From NCBI GenBank assembly GCA_937871935.1, contig CALMQI010000077.1:1-36712 (forward strand): a stretch of 36,712 nucleotides of DNA. Reading direction: 5' to 3'. Made by a program: the position numbers and the translations under genes. The DNA is from an uncultured Burkholderiales bacterium (GTDB lineage Bacteria; Pseudomonadota; Gammaproteobacteria; Burkholderiales; Burkholderiaceae_C). How positions within the stretch are numbered: the stretch's first letter is position 1; each line of letters begins with the position of its first letter. The notes under the pieces are model-generated. The model did not search any database, was not told the DNA's origin, and was given only the letters and a program-made list of their open reading frames with translations. Positions 16,872-26,703 of this stretch are shown here, piece by piece.

Positions 16872-17678
16872 ATGACCACCTTCGAAACCATCCGGCTCGA
16901 CATCGATGCCGCCGGCGTCGCCCGCCTGACGCTGGCCCGTGCCGACGTGCACAACGCCCTGAACCCCACCATGTTCGCCGAGATCGACCAGGCGCTCGAC
17001 CTCATTGAGGCCAACCCCGCAGTGCGCGTCGTGGTGCTGAGCGGCGATGGCGAGAACTTCTGCGCCGGCGGCGACTTCCGCTGGCAGCAGAGCCAGGGCG
17101 ACCAGGACCGTGCCAGCCGCATCCGCAGCGGTGTGCCGCTGGCCAAGATCCTGGCGCGCCTGGACACCTTCGGCCGCCCCATCATCGGCCGCATCAACGG
17201 CTCGGCCTACGGCGGCGGCGTCGGCCTGATCGCCATCTGCGACGTCGTGGTGGCGGTGGACAGCGCGCGCATCTCGCTCAGCGAGGTCCGCCTGGGCCTG
17301 GTGCCGGCGACGATCTCGCCCTATGTCGCGGCCAAGCTGGGGCCGAGCTACGCGCGGCGCGTGTTCCTCAACGGCAAGATCATGACGGCCGCCGAGGCGC
17401 AACGTTACGGCCTGGTGCACGAAGTGGTCGGCGCGGCCGAACTCGACCGTGCCGTGAATGCCGAGATCGACCTGGCACTGGCCTGCGCGCCGGGCGCGGT
17501 GCAGATGACCAAGAAGCTGGTGCAGTTCGTCCTCGCCCACGACCCCGCGGACAACCTCATCTACACCGTCGACCGCCTGGCCGATTTCTGGGAGACCGAA
17601 GAAGCGCGCGAAGGCCTGAAGAGCTTCTTCGAGAAGCGGGCGCCGGCCTGGCGCCGCAAGCACGTGCCGACCACATGA
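16872..17678 (+). CDS. enoyl-CoA hydratase, second methylglutaconyl-type copy
   Basis: This crotonase has 268 residues and parallels the preceding one: LARADVHNALNPTM, FCAGGDFRWQQSQGD, YGGGVGLIAICDVVVAVD and LSEVRLGLVPATISPYVAAK. Again Gly replaces the first catalytic Glu and Glu is retained in LSEVRLG. The block LGLVPATISPYV is close to that of LiuC. Divergence from its neighbour is large, so this is not a recent duplication; they may act on different chain lengths or as subunits. The stop overlaps an ATG at 17675 of the following reading frame (ATGA), consistent with translational coupling. Confidence 0.85.
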   Translation: MTTFETIRLDIDAAGVARLTLARADVHNALNPTMFAEIDQALDLIEANPAVRVVVLSGDGENFCAGGDFRWQQSQGDQDRASRIRSGVPLAKILARLDTFGRPIIGRINGSAYGGGVGLIAICDVVVAVDSARISLSEVRLGLVPATISPYVAAKLGPSYARRVFLNGKIMTAAEAQRYGLVHEVVGAAELDRAVNAEIDLALACAPGAVQMTKKLVQFVLAHDPADNLIYTVDRLADFWETEEAREGLKSFFEKRAPAWRRKHVPTT

Positions 17679-17707
17679 ATCAAACTTCGCGACAGAAAGA
17701 CATCACC

Positions 17708-18496
17708 ATGAACGACGCAAACACCGTGATCTACGAGGTGCGCGACGGCATCGCCACCGTCAAGATCAACCGCCCCGAAATCCGCAACGCGCTGTCGCCC
17801 GCGGCAGCCAACCGCCTGCATGACTGCTGGGGCGAGGTCGACGCCGACAAGAACGTGCGCGTGGCCATCCTGACCTCGGCCGATTGCGGCACCTTCTGCG
17901 CCGGGCTGGACCTGCGCGAAGCGGCGCGTGTGAAGAAGGAGGAGGGCGTCGACATCCTGACCAAGATGAAGGACCCCTTCCACGGCCGCCAGCGCCGTGT
18001 CGCCAAGCCGATCATCGCCGCGATGACCGGGCACCTGATCGCCGGCGGCATGATGCTGAGCCTGAACTCCGACCTGCGCGTGGGCCTGAAGGGCACGCAG
18101 GTCGGCATCACCGAAACGCGCATCGCCGGGCGCGGCAGCCCGTGGGCCATTCCGCTGCTGTGGATGCTGCCGCAGCCGCTGCTGATGGAGATGGTGCTGA
18201 CCGGCGACCTGTACCCCATCGACACCTTCCACCAGCTCGGCTTCATCAACTACCTCGAAGACACGCCCGACGCCGTGCGCGCCCGTGCCCAGTCGCTGGC
18301 AGAACGCATCCGCGACAACGCGCCGCTGTCGGTGATGGCCGGCAAGGAATCGATCATGACGGCGATGAGCGCCGGCTGCGACGCCGGCATGGCGCTGGCG
18401 CAGAACATCTACCGCGCCGCCTACGCCAGCGAGGACGCGCAGGAAGGCCCGCGCGCCTTTGCCGAGAAGCGCAAGCCGGTGTGGAAGGGGCGCTGA
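17708..18496 (+). CDS. divergent crotonase-family protein (hydratase or isomerase)
   Basis: The protein has 262 residues. INRPEIRNALSPAA and FCAGLDLREAARVKKEEG show the crotonase fold. The central region is unusual: LIAGGMMLSLNSDLRVGLKG has no first catalytic Glu, and the segment after the second (ITETRIAGRGSPWAIPLLW) lacks the usual LGxxPGxGG signature. This suggests an isomerase, hydrolase or lyase-like activity instead of standard hydration. Two starts fit: ATG 17675, overlapping the previous stop, and ATG 17708; the latter gives the normal family N-terminus and is used here. It is the last of four crotonases in the rightward train. Confidence 0.8.
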   Translation: MNDANTVIYEVRDGIATVKINRPEIRNALSPAAANRLHDCWGEVDADKNVRVAILTSADCGTFCAGLDLREAARVKKEEGVDILTKMKDPFHGRQRRVAKPIIAAMTGHLIAGGMMLSLNSDLRVGLKGTQVGITETRIAGRGSPWAIPLLWMLPQPLLMEMVLTGDLYPIDTFHQLGFINYLEDTPDAVRARAQSLAERIRDNAPLSVMAGKESIMTAMSAGCDAGMALAQNIYRAAYASEDAQEGPRAFAEKRKPVWKGR

Positions 18497-18527
18497 CGCG
18501 CCGTGCCCTGACGTGCCGAGCGCATCC

Positions 18528-19448
18528 ATGAACCAGGCCGAACTGCCGCCCGGCGTGCAGGTGCTCGAGCGCGGCTGGTTGTCCAGCAACAACGTGCTGT
18601 TTCTCGGCGCGCAGTCCACGGCCCTGGTCGACAGCGGCTATTGCGCGCACGCCGACCAGACGCTGGCCCTGGTGGTGGCGGCCCTGCACGGGCGTCCGCT
18701 CGACCGCCTCGTCAACACCCATCTGCACAGCGACCACTGCGGCGGCAACGCCGCGCTGCAAGGCCGCTGGCCGGCGCTGCAGACGCTGATCCCGCCTGGC
18801 CTGGCGCAGCAGGTGGCGCAGTGGGACCCGGTGGCCCTGGGCTATGAGCCCAGCGGCCAGCGCTGCCCGCGCTTCCACCACGACGCCCTGGTGCTGCCGG
18901 GCACCGAAATCGAGCTTGCCGACAGGGCATGGCAGGTCCATGCCGCGCCGGGCCACGACCCCGATTCGGTGATCCTGTTCGAGCCCCTCTCGCGCACCCT
19001 GATCTCGGCCGACGCGCTGTGGGAGAACGGCTTCGGCGTCGTGTTTCCGGAGCTGGACGAGCGCGACGCCTTCGACGAGGTCGGAGCCACCTTCGACCTG
19101 ATCGAGCGGCTCGGCCCGCGCTGGGTCATCCCTGGTCATGGCCCCGTGTTCCGTTTCGAGGCCGCGGTGCTGGCCCGGGCCCGCAGCCGCCTGGAGGCCT
19201 TCGTGCGCAACCCGGCCCGCCACGCCCACCACGCGGCCAAGGTGCTGCTCAAGTTCAAGCTGCTGGAATGCCGGCAGATGCTGTTCGTCGACTACGTCCA
19301 GTGGGCCGCCGGCACGCCGCACTTCCAGGGCATCCACCGCCGGTTCGCGCCTGCGGTGGGTATCGGCGACTGGATCGATCAGTTGACGCAGGAGCTGGTG
19401 CATTCGCAGGTGGTGAGACGGGTGGGCGAGTCGGTCCACGATGCCTGA
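18528..19448 (+). CDS. MBL-fold metallohydrolase
   Basis: This 306-residue metallo-beta-lactamase-fold protein has THLHSDHCGGN, with the metal ligands His65, His67, Asp69 and His70. A later His in AAPGHDPDSVI and the C-terminal IPGHGPVF supply the remaining ligands. No signal peptide is seen, so it is cytoplasmic. In a CoA-thioester pathway such proteins can act as thioesterases or lactone/ester hydrolases, but the substrate is not evident. It starts 31 bp after the last crotonase, so it is probably the end of that transcript segment; a dyad-symmetric element follows at 19494. Confidence 0.85.
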   Translation: MNQAELPPGVQVLERGWLSSNNVLFLGAQSTALVDSGYCAHADQTLALVVAALHGRPLDRLVNTHLHSDHCGGNAALQGRWPALQTLIPPGLAQQVAQWDPVALGYEPSGQRCPRFHHDALVLPGTEIELADRAWQVHAAPGHDPDSVILFEPLSRTLISADALWENGFGVVFPELDERDAFDEVGATFDLIERLGPRWVIPGHGPVFRFEAAVLARARSRLEAFVRNPARHAHHAAKVLLKFKLLECRQMLFVDYVQWAAGTPHFQGIHRRFAPAVGIGDWIDQLTQELVHSQVVRRVGESVHDA

Positions 19449-19493
19449 GGAGTCGGGCCGGCTGAGCACGGCAAGGACGGCGGAGGCGACGGG

Positions 19494-19523
19494 GGTCTTC
19501 GGGCGTGCCACGCTTGGAAGACC
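19494..19523. repeat. 30-bp inverted repeat before the ene-reductase
   Basis: GGTCTTC (19494-19500) and GAAGACC (19517-19523) are perfect inverted arms. A second inner dyad GCGTG-C-CACGC (19503-19513) lies between them with a slightly offset centre. No T-tract follows, so it is not a typical intrinsic terminator. It could be a regulator binding site or an mRNA hairpin between the MBL gene and the ene-reductase at 19556. Function is unproven. Confidence 0.45.
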
Positions 19524-19555
19524 ACCGCACGATTCGACGCTCAAGGAGCAAACCG

Positions 19556-22745
<3,190 letters not shown>

Positions 22746-22747
22746 AC

Positions 22748-23647
22748 GTGCCGGCCGCCACCACAGGCGACGCCGCCGAGCCCCGGCTGCGCCACAGCCT
22801 GGCCAACGGCGTCAGCCACGCCCACTTCGAGTGGCGGCCCGAACGGCGCGGCCTGGCGCAGAGCCTGTGCATGGTGCACGCCACCGGCTTCCACGGCCGC
22901 GTCTGGGACCAGGTCATCCACCACCTGCCCGGCCGCCACGTCTTTGCGATCGAGCAACGCGGCCACGGCCGCAGCCAGACGGTCGATTTCGATGGCTGGG
23001 CCGACTTCGGGCACGACCTGGCCGCGCTGGCGGTGGCGCTCGATCTCCGGGGCGCGGTGGGCATCGGGCACAGCATGGGCGCGCATGCGCTGGTGCAGGC
23101 CGCCGCCTACCAGCCCGGCCGCTTCTCGCAACTGGTGCTGATCGACCCGACGATCTTCGCCCCGGCCGACTACCACCAGCCGCCGCCACCGCCCGGCACG
23201 CTGCACCCGGCGGCCGCGCGCAAGAACCACTTCGCGTCCGCGCAAGCCATGTTCGAGCGCTTCGCCGTGCGTGCCCCGTACAACGTGTTCCAGCGCCAGG
23301 CCCTGCTGGACTATTGCCGGCACGGCCTGCGCCCGGCCGATGGCGGCGGCAGCGGCTTCCAGCTCGCCTGCGACCCCACCTTCGAGGGCAAGATCTACCC
23401 GTTGGCGCGGCAGAACCTGGGCATCTTCGCCAGCATCCGCGCGTTGCAGATTCCCGTGCTCGTGCTGCGGGCGCGGCCCGGCGACCCGGCGATCCTGCCC
23501 TGGGACCCGCTGGGCTCGCCGACCTGGCCGGGCCTGGCGCAGGAGTTCCAACTCGGGCGCGACATGCTGCTGCCGGACAAGACCCACATGCTGCCGATGG
23601 AAGATCCGGCGTTGGTGGCGCGGCTGATCAATGAGACGATCGGCTGA
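22748..23647 (+). CDS. alpha/beta-hydrolase
   Basis: The protein has 299 residues. Visible elements are VHATGFHGRVWDQVI (oxyanion region), IEQRGHGRS, the nucleophile elbow GIGHSMGAH with Ser109, and a C-terminal DKTHMLPMEDP supplying the catalytic His. The proline-rich cap segment HQPPPPPGTL is specific to this protein. Translation most likely begins at GTG 22748, two bases after the fadH stop, which indicates coupling. With the Baeyer-Villiger monooxygenase nearby, ester or lactone hydrolysis is an attractive role, but this is inference; epoxide or thioester hydrolysis is possible. It is the last gene of the rightward train. Confidence 0.85.
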   Translation: MPAATTGDAAEPRLRHSLANGVSHAHFEWRPERRGLAQSLCMVHATGFHGRVWDQVIHHLPGRHVFAIEQRGHGRSQTVDFDGWADFGHDLAALAVALDLRGAVGIGHSMGAHALVQAAAYQPGRFSQLVLIDPTIFAPADYHQPPPPPGTLHPAAARKNHFASAQAMFERFAVRAPYNVFQRQALLDYCRHGLRPADGGGSGFQLACDPTFEGKIYPLARQNLGIFASIRALQIPVLVLRARPGDPAILPWDPLGSPTWPGLAQEFQLGRDMLLPDKTHMLPMEDPALVARLINETIG

Positions 23648-23667
23648 TACCGAGCGCTGGCTTGAGA

Positions 23668-23679
23668 GCGAACGTTCGC
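23668..23679. repeat. 12-bp perfect palindrome between convergent genes
   Basis: GCGAACGTTCGC lies in the 48-bp gap between the alpha/beta-hydrolase stop and the convergent crotonase stop. It has no loop and no T-tract, so it is a poor terminator. Its core AACGTT resembles that of the palindrome at 26618, so a regulator site is conceivable. It may be chance. Confidence 0.3.
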
Positions 23680-23695
23680 GGTGCCCGCCACCGCG

Positions 23696-24463
23696 TCACT
23701 CGGTGCCCCATACCGGCCTGCGCCTGGCGGCGAATGCGTCCAGCCCTTCGCGGCAGTCGTCGGTGCCGAAGACGGTGGACAAAAGATCGACCGCGCTGGC
23801 CGCTCCCTGGCGGTAGCCGTTGTCGGTGGCGCGCGTGAAGGCAGCCTTGCCCAGTTTCATCAAAGCCGGCGACTTGCCGGCGAAGACCTGGGCCAGTCGG
23901 TGGGCTTCATTCAGCACCTGCGCTGCGGGCGCGGTGCGGCTGACGAGCCCCAAAGCCATGGCCTCTCGGGCATCGAAGACGCGGCCGGTGAACAGCAGAT
24001 CGAAGGCGCGGTAGCGGCCGACGATGCGCGGCAGGTGGGTGTAGTGGATGGCGGGCAGCAGCCCGACCTCCATCTCCGGGTAGCCGAAGCTGGCATCGTC
24101 GGCGGCAACCAGCATGTCGCAGGTGATGGCGATCGACATGCCGCCACCGCGCACGGCACCGCCGATGGCCGCGATCGTCGGCTTGGGCAGGCCGGCTTGC
24201 AGTTCGAACAGTTGCGAGTACAGCCGGCCCACGCTGGCATGCACTTCGGCGGGTGAACTGTCCTTGAAGCGGGGCAGGTCGAGCCCGGCGCAGAAGCGGC
24301 CCGGCACGGCGCTGCCCAGCACGATGGCGCGCACGCGCGGGTCGCTGCCGGCCTCGCACAGGGCTGCCATCAGCGCGTCCATCAAGGCATCGGAGATGGC
24401 ATTGACGGGCGGGTTGTCCAGCAGGATCTCGGCCACGCCGTCGCTCGCGTCGAATCTGATCAT
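23696..24463 (-). CDS. enoyl-CoA hydratase/isomerase family protein
   Basis: This crotonase has 255 residues. LDNPPVNAISDALM, GRFCAGLDLPRFKDSS, RGGGMSIAITCDMLVAAD and YPEMEVGLLPAIHYTHLPR show the fold. The first catalytic Glu is absent (GGGMSIA) and the second is kept (YPEMEVG), which favours isomerase or atypical hydratase chemistry. Start ATG 24463 gives the standard N-terminus. Upstream on the same strand is a stretch of decayed genes and then the Baeyer-Villiger monooxygenase, so the gene may once have been part of a longer leftward operon. It is convergent with the alpha/beta-hydrolase. Confidence 0.85.
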   Translation of the reverse strand: MIRFDASDGVAEILLDNPPVNAISDALMDALMAALCEAGSDPRVRAIVLGSAVPGRFCAGLDLPRFKDSSPAEVHASVGRLYSQLFELQAGLPKPTIAAIGGAVRGGGMSIAITCDMLVAADDASFGYPEMEVGLLPAIHYTHLPRIVGRYRAFDLLFTGRVFDAREAMALGLVSRTAPAAQVLNEAHRLAQVFAGKSPALMKLGKAAFTRATDNGYRQGAASAVDLLSTVFGTDDCREGLDAFAARRRPVWGTE

Positions 24464-24492
24464 CGTGTCTCGCTTTCTGCGCAGCAGGCGGC

Positions 24493-24653
24493 TCAGGCGG
24501 GCTTGACGAGGTCGGCCAGTGTGCCGGTGTCGGCGGCGTTGTCCAGCGCAGGCCGTCGAACTTGTGCGCCAGCGCACCGTCGCTGGTCGGATTGGCCGGC
24601 GATCCGTAGCCGTCATCGACCAGGCGCTCGTGCACCTGTCGCGGTGAGCGCAC
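24493..24653 (-). pseudogene. C-terminal remnant, possibly MmgE/PrpD family
   Basis: The minus strand reads ERLVDDGYGSPANPTSDGAL followed by AHKFDGL. It then continues only in another frame as ALDNAADTGTLADLVKPA to a stop at 24493-24495. The GSPANPTSD...KFDGL block resembles the extreme C-terminus of MmgE/PrpD (2-methylcitrate dehydratase-like) proteins. Everything upstream is missing and a frameshift lies near the end of what remains. This is a gene relic, with the family call tentative. Confidence 0.45.
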
Positions 24654-24860
24654 CTACCGAGTTATTGGCGGCGCCAGCAGTTTGCGCAGGTCCGTGCCGG
24701 GATCGGCGAGCGCGGCGCGATCCGGCAGCGTCACACTGCCTAGCAGCCGCTTGAGCGACGAGAATTCACGCACGTTGTGCATGCAAGTCATGCCGACCGC
24801 GCGACCCCGATGCAACTGAATCAGTGAAAACTTCGAGCCGGGCGCTGCTTCGCCGCGCAC
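24654..24860 (-). pseudogene. C-terminal remnant of a ferredoxin-reductase-type flavoprotein
   Basis: An open stretch of 68 codons reads GSKFSLIQLHRGRAVGM, then HNVREFSSLKRLL, then RAALADPGTDLRKLLAPP. This matches the small C-terminal reductase domain of FAD-dependent ferredoxin reductases (order: sheet with RxxR/GR, NxxxEF helix, ADPxxDL tail). The FAD and NAD domains (over 300 residues) are absent. With the neighbouring relic it fills the 422 bp between two intact leftward genes, consistent with two successive deletions; a functional small protein is unlikely. Confidence 0.5.
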
Positions 24861-24885
24861 GAATCGGACCCGGTGCTGTGGTCGA

Positions 24886-26526
24886 TCAGCCGAGCCGAAA
24901 GCCTGCGTAGCCCTGCTGCGCCACCTCGGCCAAGCGCTGGCGGTAGCGGGGCGCGCCGCCGTTGTAGATCATGTAGCGGATCTTGTCGTGTCCTTCGACA
25001 TTGGAGTTGTAGCCAGTGAACCAGGACTTGGCCTTGCGCAGCAGCAGGCCCTGGTACATCTCCTTGACATGCGCGGTCCACTCCGCCTGTGCTTCGGGCG
25101 TCGGCTCGATACGGTGGATGCCGTGTTGCACGGCGTGCTCGAACAGCCCGCTCGCCCAGTCCACCACGGTCTCGATGCCCCGGGGAAAATTGGTCGACAG
25201 CGAGGCGCTCTGCGGACCTGCCAGCATGAACATGTTCGGGAAGCCGGCCACCTGAAGACCCAGGTAGGTGAGCGGCCCGTCGCGCCAGCAGTCGCGCAGG
25301 CGCTGGCCATCGGTGCCGACGAAGTCGATCTCGTCAAAGGCGCCGGTGACGGCGTCGAAGCCCGTGGCGTAGATGATGAGGTCGAACTCGTAGTCGCGCT
25401 CGCTGGTGCGGATGCCGGTGGGCGTGATGCACTCGATCGGCGTCTCGCCGATGCTGACCAGGTGCACGTTGCTGCGGTTGTAGGCTTCGTAGTAGCGCGT
25501 CTCCATCGGCACGCGCTGCACGCCGAAGCCGTGGTCTTTGGGGATCAGCTTCTCGGCCAGCACCGGGTCCTTGACACGCTCGCGAATCTTGTCTGCCACG
25601 AAGGCCGAGAACTCGGCGTTGGCGGCCTCGTCCATCAGCACGTCGCGGAAGTTGCCCAGCCAGATGGCAAAGCCGGGTGTGGCGTAGAGCCGCTCCCAGA
25701 CGGCCAACCGCTCCCCGCGCGGCACCTCGGCCACACGGCGCCGGTCTGGTCCGTGGATGAAGCCGCCCGGCGTGTTGTCGCACTTCTTGAAGATCGCGGC
25801 GTAGTCGGCCCGGATCGAGGCCATCTCTGCCGCAGAGATCGGGGCGTTGTGCAGCGGTGCGCACCAGTTGGGCCGGCGTTGGAAGACGGTGAGTTGGCCC
25901 ACCTTGTCGGCGATGGCACCGATCAACTGCACGCCGGTGGCCCCGGTGCCGATCACGGCCACGCGTTTGCCGGCCAGTTCCACCGGCTCCCTGGGCCAGT
26001 GGTACGTGTGGAAAGAAGGACCGCGGAAGCTGTCCATGCCCGTCAAGCGGGGCATCGTCGGTGCCGACAGCAGGCCGATGGCGGTGAGCAGGTAGCGGCA
26101 AGTCAGCGTGCGGCCTTCTGCCAGTTCGAGCGTCCAGATGTGGTGCTCGTCGTCCCAGACGGCGCGCTTCAGGTTGCAGCCGAACTGGACGTGCTTGCGC
26201 AGATCGAACTTGTCGACCACGTGGTTCACATAGCGCAGGTTCTCGGGCTGCGGCGAGAAGTGCTCGGTCCAGTCCCACTCGGCCAGCAGTTCCTTCGAGA
26301 ATGAGTAGCCATAGGTGTAGCTCTCGGAATCGAAACGGCAGCCGGGGTAGCGGTTCCAGTACCAGGTGCCACCGACGTCGTCGCCGCGCTCCAGCACCGT
26401 GACGTCGGCGCCCATGTCCAGCAGCTTGTGCAACTGGTACAGGCCGCACATGCCGGCGCCGATGATCACGAACTGGCGTTCGGGGGCCTGCGCCCGGGGC
26501 CTCGCGGTTGGATCTGTTTTGACCAA
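24886..26526 (-). CDS. Baeyer-Villiger monooxygenase (class B flavoprotein)
   Basis: This FAD/NADPH enzyme inserts oxygen next to a ketone and yields an ester or lactone (546 aa, normal for the cyclohexanone/phenylacetone type). The fingerprint FRGPSFHTYHWP (167-178) fits FxGxxxHxxxWP. It is flanked by Rossmann loops GAGMCG (23-28) and GTGATG (193-198). Also visible are GGTWYWNRYPGCRFDSES (substrate/FAD lid) and LIIYATGFD near 375-385. No ATG fits; TTG 26526 is preceded by GGAG seven bases upstream and by an in-frame stop just before, so the TTG start is well supported. It is divergent from the carbonic anhydrase. The alpha/beta-hydrolase at 22748 could open its product. Substrate unknown. 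Confidence 0.92.
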   Translation of the reverse strand: MVKTDPTARPRAQAPERQFVIIGAGMCGLYQLHKLLDMGADVTVLERGDDVGGTWYWNRYPGCRFDSESYTYGYSFSKELLAEWDWTEHFSPQPENLRYVNHVVDKFDLRKHVQFGCNLKRAVWDDEHHIWTLELAEGRTLTCRYLLTAIGLLSAPTMPRLTGMDSFRGPSFHTYHWPREPVELAGKRVAVIGTGATGVQLIGAIADKVGQLTVFQRRPNWCAPLHNAPISAAEMASIRADYAAIFKKCDNTPGGFIHGPDRRRVAEVPRGERLAVWERLYATPGFAIWLGNFRDVLMDEAANAEFSAFVADKIRERVKDPVLAEKLIPKDHGFGVQRVPMETRYYEAYNRSNVHLVSIGETPIECITPTGIRTSERDYEFDLIIYATGFDAVTGAFDEIDFVGTDGQRLRDCWRDGPLTYLGLQVAGFPNMFMLAGPQSASLSTNFPRGIETVVDWASGLFEHAVQHGIHRIEPTPEAQAEWTAHVKEMYQGLLLRKAKSWFTGYNSNVEGHDKIRYMIYNGGAPRYRQRLAEVAQQGYAGFRLG

Positions 26527-26609
26527 GACTCATCTCCGTACTCTTCAGTCCGCGCCGGGGGAGGTCCGCTGCCTGCGCTGCGGCGCTGCTCTCGCCGGTC
26601 TGCACTGAC

Positions 26610-26638
26610 GATACAACCAAACGTTTGTTCGATATGAT
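26610..26638 (+). promoter_or_regulatory. predicted promoter for the carbonic anhydrase
   Basis: A near-consensus -10, TATGAT (26633-26638), has a weak -35 (GATACA, 26610-26615) at a 17-bp spacing. The leader to the ATG at 26704 would be about 58 nt. A perfect palindrome sits in the spacer, so repression by a dimeric regulator is plausible. Confidence 0.45.
26618..26627. promoter_or_regulatory. palindromic operator candidate CAAACGTTTG
   Basis: A perfect 10-bp palindrome lies between the divergent monooxygenase and carbonic anhydrase genes, with partial extension to A-x-CAAACGTTTG-x-T. The size and AT-rich arms resemble TetR-family operators. No regulator gene is in the window to pair it with. 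Confidence 0.45.
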
Positions 26639-26703
26639 GCCTGAAAGCTCGCCTCTTCGGGCTCGCAGGTTCATCCTTCCAGCCATCGACCGAAGGTCTC
26701 CGC

